Positions 35,406 through 44,308 are shown, counted from the stretch's first letter. The stretch is DNA of 64,000 bases from Cupriavidus necator (GCF_013141915.1 NZ_SROX01000011.1:1-64000); one strand, 5' to 3'. Notes: a model not told the origin generated them from the letters alone. Numbers and translations are program-made.

Positions 35406-35714
35406 ATGACCAAGCGTTTGTTGTCCGCCATGCGTCAGTACGCATGGTTTGCAGGGGTGAAGCACCATGTGGTGCAGGGCGTCGAGGCCCTGGCCGAGCT
35501 GCTCAAGTCCCCTTCCGCCGCGGCGCGCGCCGTCGCGGCCATCGTTGCTGAAACCGAGCAAGGCGTGCAGGTCTGGGTCTCGTACTTCGGCAAGCCGCTG
35601 GACCCGCACACCAACTATGTGCTGTGGCCGAACCGGGCACTGCGTCCGGCGCGACGGCGCATCCAGCCGTCTCCCATCGAGTTGCTGCAAAGCCAGCGGC
35701 GGCGCAACGAATAG
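35406..35714 (+). CDS. Hypothetical protein
   Basis: The 102-residue protein starts MTKRLLSAMRQYAWFAGV, with a basic C terminus (RPARRRIQ). No signal, membrane segment or known motif. The frame opens at 35316 but the start at 35406 looks more natural. It sits between a MocR gene and a convergent dioxygenase. I give no function. Confidence 0.5.
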   Translation: MTKRLLSAMRQYAWFAGVKHHVVQGVEALAELLKSPSAAARAVAAIVAETEQGVQVWVSYFGKPLDPHTNYVLWPNRALRPARRRIQPSPIELLQSQRRRNE

Positions 35715-35771
35715 TCGCGCCTGCATCGTGGCTGACGCAATGCCGCGCGCCCCGGTGAGTGCCGGCAGCGC

Positions 35772-36455
35772 TCAGGCGTCGGCCCAGCGCCGCAGCAGGT
35801 TGTGATAGACGCCGGTCAGGCCGATCACCGATTCGTGCGCCTGGCCGAGTTCCTGCCCCACCTGGCGGATGCGGCCATCCAGCTCGAACAGCATGGCACG
35901 CTGGCCGTCGTCACGGACCATGCTCTGGATCCAGAAAAACGACGACACCCGCGCCCCGCGCGTGACCGGTGTCACGTGGTGGATGCTGGTGGCCGGGTAT
36001 AGCACCATGTGCCCGGCAGGCAGTTTCACGCGCTGCTGCCCGTAGGTGTCCTCGACCACCAGTTCGCCGCCGTCGTAGTCCTCCGGTTCGGTCAGGAACA
36101 GCGTTGCCGACAGGTCGCTGCGGATGCGGAAGCTGGTGCCGCGCAGATAGCGGATCGCGTTGTCGACATGGTTCGCAAAGGTATGCCCACCCTCATAGCG
36201 GTTGAACAGCGGCGGATAGACCTTCAGCGGCAGCGCCGCCGAAAAAAACAGGGCATGGTTTCCCAATGCGTCCTGGATCAGGTCGCCCACCTGCCGTGCC
36301 GCGGGCGAGCCTTCGGGCAGTTGCAGGTTGCGCTTGGCCAGCGCCGACTGGTAGCCCGAGGTTTCGTTGCCGTCAGCCCAAGGCGCCGCGTCGATGAGTT
36401 CGCGCGCTTGCGCGACCTGGGCCTTGGTCAGTACGTCGGGGATCTGCAGCATCAT
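35772..36455 (-). CDS. piuC: PiuC-type Fe(II)/2-oxoglutarate dioxygenase (PKHD-type hydroxylase)
   Basis: The 227-residue protein is a PKHD-type hydroxylase: HVDNAIR gives the HxD pair, 'HHVTPVTRGARVSSFFWIQSMVRDD' gives the distal His and the 2-oxoglutarate Arg, and the 'MMLQIPDVLTKAQVAQARELI' start is usual. The family is linked to siderophore-iron uptake in pseudomonads. A Fur-like box lies 63-81 nt upstream. No TonB receptor is next to it here, which is unusual for piuC. Confidence 0.85.
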   Translation of the reverse strand: MMLQIPDVLTKAQVAQARELIDAAPWADGNETSGYQSALAKRNLQLPEGSPAARQVGDLIQDALGNHALFFSAALPLKVYPPLFNRYEGGHTFANHVDNAIRYLRGTSFRIRSDLSATLFLTEPEDYDGGELVVEDTYGQQRVKLPAGHMVLYPATSIHHVTPVTRGARVSSFFWIQSMVRDDGQRAMLFELDGRIRQVGQELGQAHESVIGLTGVYHNLLRRWADA

Positions 36456-36517
36456 GATGGCTTCTACGTCGGGGATAAATCAGCAGGCGCTCATTGTATG
36501 AGAAGCCGGCGGAGATC

Positions 36518-36536
36518 CAGAACAAGAATCATTATT
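36518..36536 (-). promoter_or_regulatory. Fur-box-like sequence upstream of piuC
   Basis: On the minus strand AATAATGATTCTTGTTCTG matches the 19-bp Fur consensus at about 12 positions, with a nearly perfect left half (AATAATGAT). It lies between piuC and the divergent small gene at 36606. Confidence 0.5.
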
Positions 36537-36605
36537 GTTTGATCCCGAGCAGGCGGCGGCTTCACTACAATGGTTGGTGTATGCCGCCATCGACAAGGAG
36601 AAGAC

Positions 36606-36887
36606 ATGTCCGAACCGCTACACGACGAAGCGCTGGTCAATCTCTACCTGGAACGCATCTCGGCCCTTTCGGTCAGCGCCTTCGACGGCGCCGACGTCAG
36701 CGGCGAACTCGATGCGGTGATGCGCGAAGCCGTGACCAAATGCCAGGCCGCCGGCGGACCGCAGGCACAGGGAACGCTGACGGTGCTGGCCGCGCGGCTG
36801 CGCGATCGCGCCGAGGCGGCCGAACGCGAAGACCAGCCGCTGGTGCGCGACACCTTCAGGCTTGCGGCGCAACGCTTGCCGGCCTGA
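36606..36887 (+). CDS. Small helical protein of unknown function
   Basis: The 93-residue protein (MSEPLHDEALVNLYLERIS...) is acidic and predicted helical, with no Cys, signal or membrane segment. An AAGGAG motif lies just upstream of the ATG. It is divergent from piuC and may share control by the Fur-like box. No family recognised. Confidence 0.6.
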   Translation: MSEPLHDEALVNLYLERISALSVSAFDGADVSGELDAVMREAVTKCQAAGGPQAQGTLTVLAARLRDRAEAAEREDQPLVRDTFRLAAQRLPA

Positions 36888-37033
36888 CGTTCAGAGCCGC
36901 AGGTCCAAGCGCAAACCGGCCGCATTGGCAGCGAAGCACTGCAGTCGAAATACTGAGGGGACTTGGCCGATTGGCCTTGAGAACAACGCCCTGAAGGATT
37001 ACGTCGATGCCGCGAAGGGCTGGCGCGAGGCGT

Positions 37034-37109
37034 TGGTTGCGGGGGCAGGACTTGAACCTGCGACCTTCGGGTTATGAGCCCGACGAGCTGCCAACTGCTC
37101 CACCCCGCG
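37034..37109 (-). tRNA. Initiator tRNA-Met (anticodon CAT)
   Basis: On the minus strand a 76-nt cloverleaf starts CGCGGGG and has the C1-A72 mismatch of initiator tRNAs, the GGG/CCC base pairs in the anticodon stem (GGGCTCATAACCC), T-loop GGTTCAAGTCC and an encoded CCA. Confidence 0.97.
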
Positions 37110-37123
37110 TCTGAAGGAGATGG

Positions 37124-37152
37124 ATTATGGGCGATTCAATGGCCCATGGCAA
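37124..37152 (-). promoter_or_regulatory. Promoter of tRNA-fMet
   Basis: On the minus strand TTGCCA, a 17-bp spacer and CATAAT are placed so that transcription would begin about 8 nt before the tRNA 5' end. Confidence 0.75.
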
Positions 37153-37280
37153 GCATTATTTATGCCGTTGCATGAAATCGTTCATCGCTGGCCGCAAACC
37201 AATACATCATGACGTGATATAAACCGCCGGGCGCGTCGGGCTGGATTGGCGCAATGAAGTGGCGCGATGAACTGGCGCGT

Positions 37281-37541
37281 TTACTCGGCAGGGCCTAGCA
37301 GGCGATCGACCAGCGCATAGCCGGCACCGAAGGCAGCCACTTCGGCGGCGTGGCGCGTGGCAAACTGCTGCGGACCGCTGGCGAGCAGTTCGGTGTCGCC
37401 CGCATCCGCGGGATCCGCGCCTTCCTGCGACACGCGGACCTCATAGCCCCAGCGGCCAATGCTGCCCGGCCCCTGCGGCGACACCAGGACGTAGACGTCC
37501 ATGCCACGATATGCCTCGACACGCCAGTCTGCGTTGTCCAT
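37281..37541 (-). CDS. Hypothetical protein
   Basis: The 86-residue protein starts MDNADWRVEAYRGMDVYV and looks like a small alpha/beta domain with no signal or motif I recognise. Codon usage fits the genome. It lies between two tRNAs on the same strand. Confidence 0.55.
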   Translation of the reverse strand: MDNADWRVEAYRGMDVYVLVSPQGPGSIGRWGYEVRVSQEGADPADAGDTELLASGPQQFATRHAAEVAAFGAGYALVDRLLGPAE

Positions 37542-37644
37542 GCGCCCGCCTCCGGGATCAATGATGTGTCTTCGAGACTAGGAGGCGCCACGCACGACCG
37601 CAAGGTGCAACACGGCGAGACGGGCGCGGGCTGGAACGGAAATG

Positions 37645-37675
37645 AAAAAGGGCTTCCGTTTCCGGAAGCCCTTTT
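37645..37675 (-). terminator. Terminator of tRNA-Arg
   Basis: The 9-bp stem GGGCTTCCG / CGGAAGCCC with a 4-nt loop is flanked by A5 and T4; on the minus strand the T5 tail follows, directly after tRNA-Arg. Confidence 0.88.
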
Positions 37676-37688
37676 CTTACTGCATAGG

Positions 37689-37765
37689 TGGCGCGGCTGG
37701 CAGGATTCGAACCCACGACCCCTTGGTTCGTAGCCAAGTACTCTATCCAACTGAGCTACAGCCGC
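37689..37765 (-). tRNA. tRNA-Arg (anticodon ACG)
   Basis: A 77-nt cloverleaf on the minus strand: acceptor GCGGCTG / CAGCCGC, anticodon loop CTACGAA (ACG), T-loop GGTTCGAATCC and encoded CCA. ACG is read with inosine in bacteria, serving CGU, CGC and CGA. Confidence 0.97.
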
Positions 37766-37778
37766 ACGCGAGAAAAAG

Positions 37779-37806
37779 ATTATAACCCAGTTTTTGTTTT
37801 TGTGAA
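37779..37806 (-). promoter_or_regulatory. Promoter of tRNA-Arg
   Basis: On the minus strand TTCACA, a 16-bp spacer and a perfect TATAAT precede the tRNA by about 14 nt. Confidence 0.8.
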
Positions 37807-37890
37807 GCCCTCTGGCAACTTTTTTGCGATCTTTATTGGGACGGGTCTCGCGCGGCCGTGCCGCACGGCAGCCTGGCAGTGGGCTTTTCC

Positions 37891-37896
37891 TATAAT
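37891..37896 (+). promoter_or_regulatory. -10 element of greB
   Basis: A perfect TATAAT lies 27 nt before the greB start codon. A recognisable -35 is not present at the usual distance. Confidence 0.5.
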
Positions 37897-37922
37897 GGCA
37901 GACTGAAGAAGTGATCCCGACC

Positions 37923-38486
37923 ATGAACAAGGCATTTGTGAAAGAGTCCTCGGGCGACGAGGACGACGATCTTCCCGAAGGCGCGGCGCCGCTGCCTCCC
38001 GGCACCAAGAACTACATCACGGCTGAAGGCTATGCGCGCCTGCGCGACGAGTTGATGCACCTGATCGACGTCGAACGGCCTGACATCGTGCAGATCGTCT
38101 CGTGGGCGGCGTCCAATGGCGACCGCTCGGAGAATGGCGACTATCTCTATGGCAAGAAGCGCCTGCGCGAGATCGACCGCCGCATCCGCTTCCTGACGCG
38201 CCGCCTGGACAAGGCCGAAGTGGTCGACCCATCGCTGCAGGGCGACAACGACCAGATCTTCTTCGGTGCCACCGTCACCTATGCGCATGCCTCGGGCGAA
38301 GAGACCACCATTACCATCGTCGGCATGGATGAAGTCGACCTGGACCAGAACCACGTCAGCTGGATCTCGCCGATCGCCAAGGCGCTGATCAAGGCGCGCG
38401 AAGGCGATACCGTGCCGTTGCGCACGCCGGCCGGCGTCGAGCAGATCGATATTCTCGAAGTCCGCTACCCGCCAAAAAAACCATGA
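37923..38486 (+). CDS. greB: Transcription elongation factor GreB
   Basis: The 187-residue protein has the GreA/GreB coiled-coil tip in 'NGDRSENGDYLYGKKRLREIDRR' and the C-terminal FKBP-like domain ('ETTITIVGMDEVDLDQNHVSWISPIAKALIKAREGD'). It stimulates RNA polymerase to cleave backtracked RNA. The first 25 residues form an acidic extension (SGDEDDDLPEG). ATG 37923 is preferred to the GTG at 37911. It converges on the (p)ppGpp gene, with the stops 10 nt apart. Confidence 0.94.
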   Translation: MNKAFVKESSGDEDDDLPEGAAPLPPGTKNYITAEGYARLRDELMHLIDVERPDIVQIVSWAASNGDRSENGDYLYGKKRLREIDRRIRFLTRRLDKAEVVDPSLQGDNDQIFFGATVTYAHASGEETTITIVGMDEVDLDQNHVSWISPIAKALIKAREGDTVPLRTPAGVEQIDILEVRYPPKKP

Positions 38487-38496
38487 CCAGGCGGGC

Positions 38497-41034
38497 CTAA
38501 CCGTCGTTGCGGTCGCGGAAGATGCGGATGACGTCGGGGTTGCGGCGCAGCCCGCGCATCACGTTGGCCAGGTGCAGGCGGTTCTGCACCTGGATGATGA
38601 ACTGCATGTAGGTGGCTTCCTGGTGGCCGGCGTCCTGCTGCTCCATCGCCACGTGGGCGACGTTGGCATCGGCGGCGGTCAGATCCGCCGCCACGCGCGC
38701 GACGATACCCTTGACGTTGCGCACCATCACCTTGATCGACACATCGAAGGCGCGCGTGGTCTTCTTGGCCCACATCACGTCGATCCAGTGCTCCGGATCC
38801 TTGCTGTGCAGGCGCTTGGCCACCTTGCAATCCTGCACGTGAATCTGCAGCCCTTCACCCTTGCCGAGGTAACCGACGATCGAATCGCCCGGGATCGGGC
38901 GGCAGCACGCCGAGAAGATAATCGACATGCCCTCGTCGCCGGTGATCGGCACCGCGGGCGCTTCCTCGCCGGCAAAGGTCTGCACCGCTGCCAGCAGCGC
39001 GCTGTCGACATCGCCGGACAGCTCCTGCAGCAGGATCTCCATGCGCTTGGCCACCACCGCCGGCACGCGCCGGCCCAGCGCCAGGTCGGCGAAGATATCT
39101 TCGCGATGCTTGTTGCCGGTCCACTGGATCATGCGGTCCCACACCGACTGCGGCACCGCTTTCAGCTCGATGCCGAGCTGGCGCGCCGATTGTTCCAGCA
39201 GGCGCTCGCCGAGCTGGATGGCCTCGTCCAGCTTGGTGGTCTTCAGGTAGTGGCGGATCGCCGCGCGCGCCTTGCCGGTGCGCACAAACGACAGCCAGGC
39301 GGGGTTCGGCTTGGAATACGGCGCCGTCACCACTTCGACGATATCGCCGCTCTTGAGCTCGGTGCGCAGCGGCAGCATCTCGTTGTTGATCTTGACCGCG
39401 ACGCACTGGTTGCCCAGGTCGCTGTGCACCGCGTAGGCGAAGTCCAGCGCGGTGGCGCCGCGCGGCAGCGCGCGGATATGGCCCTTGGGCGTGAACACGT
39501 AGACCGCATCCGGGAACAGGTCGATCTTGACGTGCTCGAGGAATTCCTGCGAATCGCCGGTCTGGCTCTGGATATCGAGCAGCGACTGCAGCCACTGGTG
39601 CGCCTGCTGCTGGATATCGTTGGCGTGGTCGGCCTGGTGCTTGTACATCCAGTGCGCGGCGACGCCCGCCTCGGCGATCTGGTGCATGTCCCGCGTGCGG
39701 ATCTGGAACTCGACCGGCGTGCCGAACGGACCCACCAGCGTGGTGTGCAGCGACTGATAGCCGTTGATCTTGGGGATCGCGATGTAGTCCTTGAACTTGC
39801 CGGGCATCGGCTTGTACAGGCCGTGCAGGGCGCCCATCGCCATATAGCAGTGCATCTGCGTTTCCACCACCACGCGGAAACCGTACACGTCCAGCACCTG
39901 CGAGAACGACAGCTGCTTGTCGTGCATCTTGCGGTAGATGCTGTACAGGGTCTTCTCGCGGCCGGAAAGTTCAGCCACGATGCCAGCATCGGCCAGCCCC
40001 TTCTGCGCGGCTTCCAGGATGCGCTTGACCACTTCGCGCCGGTTGCCGCGCGCGGCCTTGACCGCTTTTTCCAGCGTGGCGTAGCGGAACGGCGAGCCCA
40101 CCTTGAACGACAATTCCTGCAGCTCGCGGTAAATCGTGTTGAGACCGAGACGGTGCGCGATCGGCGCATAGATCTCCATGGTCTCGAGCGCGATGCGGCG
40201 GCGCTTTTCCGGCGGTACGAAGTCGAGCGTGCGCATGTTGTGCGTACGGTCGGCCAGCTTCACCAGGATCACGCGCACATCGCGCGCCATCGCCAGCAGC
40301 ATCTTGCGGAAGCTTTCCGCTTGCGCCTGCTCGCGGCTCTGGAATTCGAGCTTGTCCAGTTTGGTCAGGCCATCGACCAGTTCGGCGACCTTGGGGCCGA
40401 ATTTCTCGGCCAGCTCGCTCTTGGTAATGCCCTTGTCTTCCATCACGTCATGCAGCAGCGCCGCCATGATGGACTGCACGTCCAGCTTCCAGTCGGCGCA
40501 CAGCTCGGCCACCGCCACCGGATGGGTGATGTAGGGCTCGCCGCTCTGGCGGTACTGGCCCAGGTGGGCCTCGTCGGAAAACTGGAAGGCCTCGCGCACG
40601 CGCGCCAGGTCGGGCGCCTTCAGGTACGCGAGCTTCTCCATCAGCCGGGTAATGGAGATGACCTGCTGGCGCGGCGGCACCGCCGGTTGCGAGGTCGGGC
40701 CGAAGAAGTGCCGGTATGACTGCGCCAGCACAGCATCGATAAACAGGCTGTCGGCTGCCGGCGGCGCCACTTGCTGCACCGCCGTCAGTTCATCGTGCAG
40801 GGCCGCGCCGCGGGCTTTCCCCGGCGCCAGCGCCGGCGCGACGGCGCGCTCGCCGACGACATCGTCGCCGAGCGGATCGGGAAGATTGGGAGCGCCGGTG
40901 CGCGCGTTCACGGAAGACTGGCCCGGAATGGTGCGCTTACGCGCCGCGGGCGGGGCCGCATCGCCAGGCGCCGGCACGACGGCAGTCGGCGACGGCTGGG
41001 ACGGAGGCTTGGAGGGCGAGTGCGGCGATGGCAT
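38497..41034 (-). CDS. spoT: Bifunctional (p)ppGpp synthetase/hydrolase (RelA/SpoT family)
   Basis: The 845-residue protein carries an HD hydrolase domain with H171 and LLHDVMED (H195, D196, E199, D200), a synthetase domain ('YGFRVVVETQMHCYMAMGALHGLYKPMPGKFKDYIA' and 'GYQSLHTTLVGPFGTPVEFQIRT'), a TGS domain near 'RGATALDFAYAVHSDLGNQCVAVKIN' and an ACT domain at the end. Both HD and synthetase motifs look intact, so it should make and degrade the alarmone. The first 120 residues are a Pro/Ala-rich extension not usual in SpoT. It follows gmk and rpoZ as in other proteobacteria. Confidence 0.95.
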   Translation of the reverse strand: MPSPHSPSKPPSQPSPTAVVPAPGDAAPPAARKRTIPGQSSVNARTGAPNLPDPLGDDVVGERAVAPALAPGKARGAALHDELTAVQQVAPPAADSLFIDAVLAQSYRHFFGPTSQPAVPPRQQVISITRLMEKLAYLKAPDLARVREAFQFSDEAHLGQYRQSGEPYITHPVAVAELCADWKLDVQSIMAALLHDVMEDKGITKSELAEKFGPKVAELVDGLTKLDKLEFQSREQAQAESFRKMLLAMARDVRVILVKLADRTHNMRTLDFVPPEKRRRIALETMEIYAPIAHRLGLNTIYRELQELSFKVGSPFRYATLEKAVKAARGNRREVVKRILEAAQKGLADAGIVAELSGREKTLYSIYRKMHDKQLSFSQVLDVYGFRVVVETQMHCYMAMGALHGLYKPMPGKFKDYIAIPKINGYQSLHTTLVGPFGTPVEFQIRTRDMHQIAEAGVAAHWMYKHQADHANDIQQQAHQWLQSLLDIQSQTGDSQEFLEHVKIDLFPDAVYVFTPKGHIRALPRGATALDFAYAVHSDLGNQCVAVKINNEMLPLRTELKSGDIVEVVTAPYSKPNPAWLSFVRTGKARAAIRHYLKTTKLDEAIQLGERLLEQSARQLGIELKAVPQSVWDRMIQWTGNKHREDIFADLALGRRVPAVVAKRMEILLQELSGDVDSALLAAVQTFAGEEAPAVPITGDEGMSIIFSACCRPIPGDSIVGYLGKGEGLQIHVQDCKVAKRLHSKDPEHWIDVMWAKKTTRAFDVSIKVMVRNVKGIVARVAADLTAADANVAHVAMEQQDAGHQEATYMQFIIQVQNRLHLANVMRGLRRNPDVIRIFRDRNDG

Positions 41035-41116
41035 GGCGGCGGCCCGAGAAATCCGGCTGGAGAGCCTGGAACAGTGCTGGCACGATGCAAGGATGAGCCA
41101 TGGGCCGCCTGGTCAA

Positions 41117-41320
41117 TCAGGTCGGGACCTTTTTCAGCATCTCGATGCCGACCTGGCCCGACGCGATCTCGCGCAGTGCCACCACAGTCGGCTTGTCCTT
41201 CGCTTCGACCTTGGGCGTGTGGCCCTGCACCAGCTGGCGCGCACGGTACGTGGCCGCCAGCGCGAGCTCGAAACGATTCGGAATGTGTTTCAGACAATCT
41301 TCGACGGTAATACGCGCCAT
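41117..41320 (-). CDS. rpoZ: RNA polymerase omega subunit
   Basis: The 67-residue protein ([23 protein letters not shown]) matches beta-proteobacterial omega in length and sequence. It assists beta' folding and forms part of a ppGpp site on the polymerase. An in-frame ATG at 41362 would add 14 unrelated residues and is rejected. It lies between gmk and spoT. Confidence 0.96.
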
Positions 41321-41425
41321 ATCAAATCCACCTTGGGACAAAACCTTACGTTGGGTTGCCATTTTACAGCACGCGGCGGGAAACGCCGGCGGCGCCCCGC
41401 GCGGCTGCCATCGGCAGGCATCGTT

Positions 41426-42088
41426 TCAGTGGATGCCGAGCTCGATAAACAGCTCCGTATGCCGCGCCTTTTGCGAGGAAAAGCGCAGGCGCGTGGCGCT
41501 GATGACGTTGCGCAGCTGCTCCAGCGCATCGTCGAACACCTCGTTGATGATCACGTAATCCGACTCCGAGGCGTGGGCCATCTCGCTGCCCGCCGCCAGC
41601 AGTCGGCGCACGATCACGTTGGGCTCGTCCTGGCCGCGTTTTTTCAGGCGCTCTTCCAGCGCGGTCAGCGACGGCGGCAGGATGAAGATCTCCACCGCAT
41701 TGGAAAAGCGCTGGTGCACCTGCTGCGCGCCCTGCCAGTCGATTTCCAGCAGCACGTCATTGCCTTGCGCCATCTGCTGCTCGATCCACACGCGCGAGGT
41801 CGCGTAGTAGTTGCCGTGCACCTCGGCCCATTCCAGGAAGTCGCCGCGGTCGCGCGCGGCGCGGAACCCGTCGACGGTGACGAAGTGGTACTCGCGGCCG
41901 TCCTCCTCGCCCGGACGCGGCGCACGCGTGGTATGCGAGATCGACAGGCGGATCGCCGGGTCCTGCGCCAGCAGCGCATTGACCAGGGTCGACTTGCCGG
42001 CGCCCGAGGGCGCCACCACCATGAAGAGGTTGCCGGGATAGACGGTGTCGATGGCCGTGTGGGGGGCCGACGGAGAAGTTTGGCTCAT
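41426..42088 (-). CDS. gmk: Guanylate kinase
   Basis: The 220-residue protein has the P-loop 'MVVAPSGAGKSTLVNALL' and the GMP-binding 'SISHTTRAPRPGEEDGREYHFV'. It converts GMP to GDP, the precursor pool also drawn on by the (p)ppGpp enzyme downstream. The gene lies 18 nt after the yicC stop and is probably co-transcribed with it. Confidence 0.96.
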   Translation of the reverse strand: MSQTSPSAPHTAIDTVYPGNLFMVVAPSGAGKSTLVNALLAQDPAIRLSISHTTRAPRPGEEDGREYHFVTVDGFRAARDRGDFLEWAEVHGNYYATSRVWIEQQMAQGNDVLLEIDWQGAQQVHQRFSNAVEIFILPPSLTALEERLKKRGQDEPNVIVRRLLAAGSEMAHASESDYVIINEVFDDALEQLRNVISATRLRFSSQKARHTELFIELGIH

Positions 42089-42106
42089 GATGATTCTGTG
42101 ACAGTC

Positions 42107-43042
42107 TTACTCTAGATTCTGGACCTGCTCGCGCATCTGCTCGATCAGCAGCTTGAGCTCCATCGAGGCATCGGCCAGTTCCTTGGCGGCGGCCTTGGAG
42201 CCCAGCGTGTTGGCCTCGCGGTTGAGCTCCTGCATCATGAAGTCCAGGCGCTTGCCGACCTGGCCGCCCTTCTTCAGGATATGGCGCGTTTCGTTCAGGT
42301 GGGCCTGCAGCCGCGACAATTCTTCGGCGATATCGATGCGGATGCCGTAGACCGTAGCTTCCTGGCGGATGCGCTCGGCGATCTCGTCGCGGCTCATCGA
42401 CGGCATGCCGTTGGGCGCGGCGAGGTTGAAGGCTTCCTGCAGGCGCTCGGTCAGCTTTTCCTGGTGATGCGCGATCAGTTGCGGGATGGTCGGGGTCAGG
42501 CGCTCGACGATCGCGAGCATGGCGTCGATGCGCTCCACCAGCGTCGCCTTGAGCGCGTCGCCCTCGCGGCGGCGCGCGTCCAGCAGATGATCCAGCGCCT
42601 CGCGCGCGGCGCCGAGCACGGCCTCGCGCAGGGCCTCCTGCGACAGCTCCGGCTCGACCAGCACGCCGGGCCAGCGCAGGATCTCGCCCATGCGCAGGGT
42701 GCCAGCGCCGCTGAAGGTGGCGGCCACGGTGGTTTCCAGCGCGCGGATCTGCGCCAGCAGTCCGTCGTTCAGCGCCAGCGTGGCGCCGCCCGCATCGGTG
42801 CGCTGCAGGTTGATGCGGCATTCCAGCTTGCCACGCGACAGCTCGGCCATCAGCATCTCGCGCAACGCCGGCTCGAACGCGCGGCACTCCTCGGGGGCCC
42901 GGAACAACAGGTCGAGGAAACGCGAATTGACAGTGCGGAATTCCACCGAAACGGACGCGGTGCGCCCGCTGGGCTCGCCCTGCGCGTTGGTCAATGGCGC
43001 CTGGCGCGTCGCCAGGCCATAGCCTGTCATGCTGTGGATCAT
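42107..43042 (-). CDS. yicC: YicC family endoribonuclease-like protein
   Basis: The 311-residue protein starts 'MIHSMTGYGLATRQAP' and ends with the 'EANTLGSKAAAKELADASMELKLLIEQMREQVQNLE' tail of the YicC family, members of which act as RNases in some bacteria. ATG 43042 is the family start; the longer frame lacks similarity. It heads the yicC-gmk-rpoZ-spoT unit and is divergent from the Ser/Thr kinase gene. Confidence 0.92.
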   Translation of the reverse strand: MIHSMTGYGLATRQAPLTNAQGEPSGRTASVSVEFRTVNSRFLDLLFRAPEECRAFEPALREMLMAELSRGKLECRINLQRTDAGGATLALNDGLLAQIRALETTVAATFSGAGTLRMGEILRWPGVLVEPELSQEALREAVLGAAREALDHLLDARRREGDALKATLVERIDAMLAIVERLTPTIPQLIAHHQEKLTERLQEAFNLAAPNGMPSMSRDEIAERIRQEATVYGIRIDIAEELSRLQAHLNETRHILKKGGQVGKRLDFMMQELNREANTLGSKAAAKELADASMELKLLIEQMREQVQNLE

Positions 43043-43186
43043 TGGTTGTTCTCGTGATTGGCGCCGCGACACCCGCCCGCGGGCAGCGGCCTGCCGGCGG
43101 ACGCCCGCCCCGCTGCCGCGCGGCGGAGCCGTGGGGGGCGCCCTCAAAACGTTGAAAGGCGGGCAAAAACGCCCGTATTTGTGTTC

Positions 43187-43215
43187 TTTACAAGTGACCG
43201 ATTAGCCCGGACAAT
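43187..43215 (+). promoter_or_regulatory. Promoter of the kinase-phosphatase-rph unit
   Basis: TTTACA (43187-43192), a 17-bp spacer and GACAAT (43210-43215) give a sigma-70-like promoter with a leader of about 35 nt. A small CGGGC-aaaaac-GCCCG hairpin lies just upstream. Confidence 0.55.
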
Positions 43216-43255
43216 CCGGAGGCAAATCCGCGGGGGCAACTCCGGTCCTATTCCC

Positions 43256-44308
43256 ATGACAGAGCCAAAGGGCACGCCCCAACCGAAGAGTGCACCGCTG
43301 CCCGTCGGCACGCTGCTGTCCAACTATCGTATTGTAAAGAAGTTGGCCAGCGGGGGGTTCAGTTTCGTCTACCTGGCCACCGACGAAACCGGTGCGCCGG
43401 TCGCCATCAAGGAGTACCTGCCATCGTCGCTGGCGCGCCGCAACCCGGGCGAACTGATCCCCGTGGTGCCCGAGGAAAACGCCGCCGCGTTCCGGCTGGG
43501 CCTGAAGTACTTCTTCGAAGAGGGCCGCTCGCTGGCGCGCATTTCCCATCCCAGCGTGGTGCGGGTGGTGAACTTCTTCCGCGAGAACGCCACCGTCTAC
43601 ATGGTGATGAACTACGAGCTGGGCAAGACGCTGCAGGAGCACGTGCTGGCGGCCCGGCAGCAGGGACGCGCCAAGGTGCTGCGCGAGCATTTCATCCGCA
43701 AGGTGTTCCACGACCTGATGAGCGGCCTGCGCGAAGTGCATATCCACAAGCTGCTGCACCTGGACATCAAGCCCGGCAACATCTACCTGCGCGAGGATGA
43801 GTCGCCGATCCTGCTGGATTTCGGCGCCGCGCGGCAGACCCTGACCATGGAAGCGGCACGCTTCCAGCCGATGTACACGCCCGGTTTTGCCGCGCCGGAA
43901 CTGTACGGCAAGCACTCCGACCTGGGCCCATGGACCGACATCTACAGCCTGGGCGCGACGCTCTACGCCTGCATGGCCGGGCTGCCGCCGCAAGAGGCCA
44001 ACCAGCGCGAGAAGGACGACCGCATGGGCGAGGCGCTGATGCGGCTGCGCAGCAGCTATACCCATGGCCTGGTCGACCTGGTCGAGTGGTGCCTGCGGCT
44101 GGCGCCTTCCGGCCGTCCGCAGAGCGTGTTCCGGCTGCAGAAGGAACTGCGCGAGCAGACCAACGCGCTCGGCGAACAGGCGCTGGCGCCGCCGACACAA
44201 GCGCCGGCTGCACCCGCCGCGCCGGCGGAAAAGACCGCGGCGACATCGCGCTTCCTGACGCTGCTGCGCCGGCGTGACGAGACCACCCCCGGCGCGGGCG
44301 CCGACTGA
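43256..44308 (+). CDS. Ser/Thr protein kinase (HLD-type catalytic loop)
   Basis: The 350-residue protein has a complete kinase domain (about 24-300): glycine loop 'LASGGFSFVYLA', K52 in VAIKEY, catalytic 'HLDIKPGNIYL' (D170, K172, N175), DFGAA (D188) and 'APELYGKHSDLGPWTDIYSLGATLYACMAG'. HRD is replaced by HLD, so it is a non-RD kinase. The tail is Pro/Ala-rich with no membrane segment or sensor domain, so the kinase is cytosolic. It is followed 76 nt later by a PP2C phosphatase. Start chosen at ATG 43256; no strong ribosome site is visible. Confidence 0.9.
   Translation: MTEPKGTPQPKSAPLPVGTLLSNYRIVKKLASGGFSFVYLATDETGAPVAIKEYLPSSLARRNPGELIPVVPEENAAAFRLGLKYFFEEGRSLARISHPSVVRVVNFFRENATVYMVMNYELGKTLQEHVLAARQQGRAKVLREHFIRKVFHDLMSGLREVHIHKLLHLDIKPGNIYLREDESPILLDFGAARQTLTMEAARFQPMYTPGFAAPELYGKHSDLGPWTDIYSLGATLYACMAGLPPQEANQREKDDRMGEALMRLRSSYTHGLVDLVEWCLRLAPSGRPQSVFRLQKELREQTNALGEQALAPPTQAPAAPAAPAEKTAATSRFLTLLRRRDETTPGAGAD

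Noticed and set aside
37689..37765. tRNA-Arg as an integration site
   Set aside because: No partial tRNA copy or integrase lies within reach on either side.
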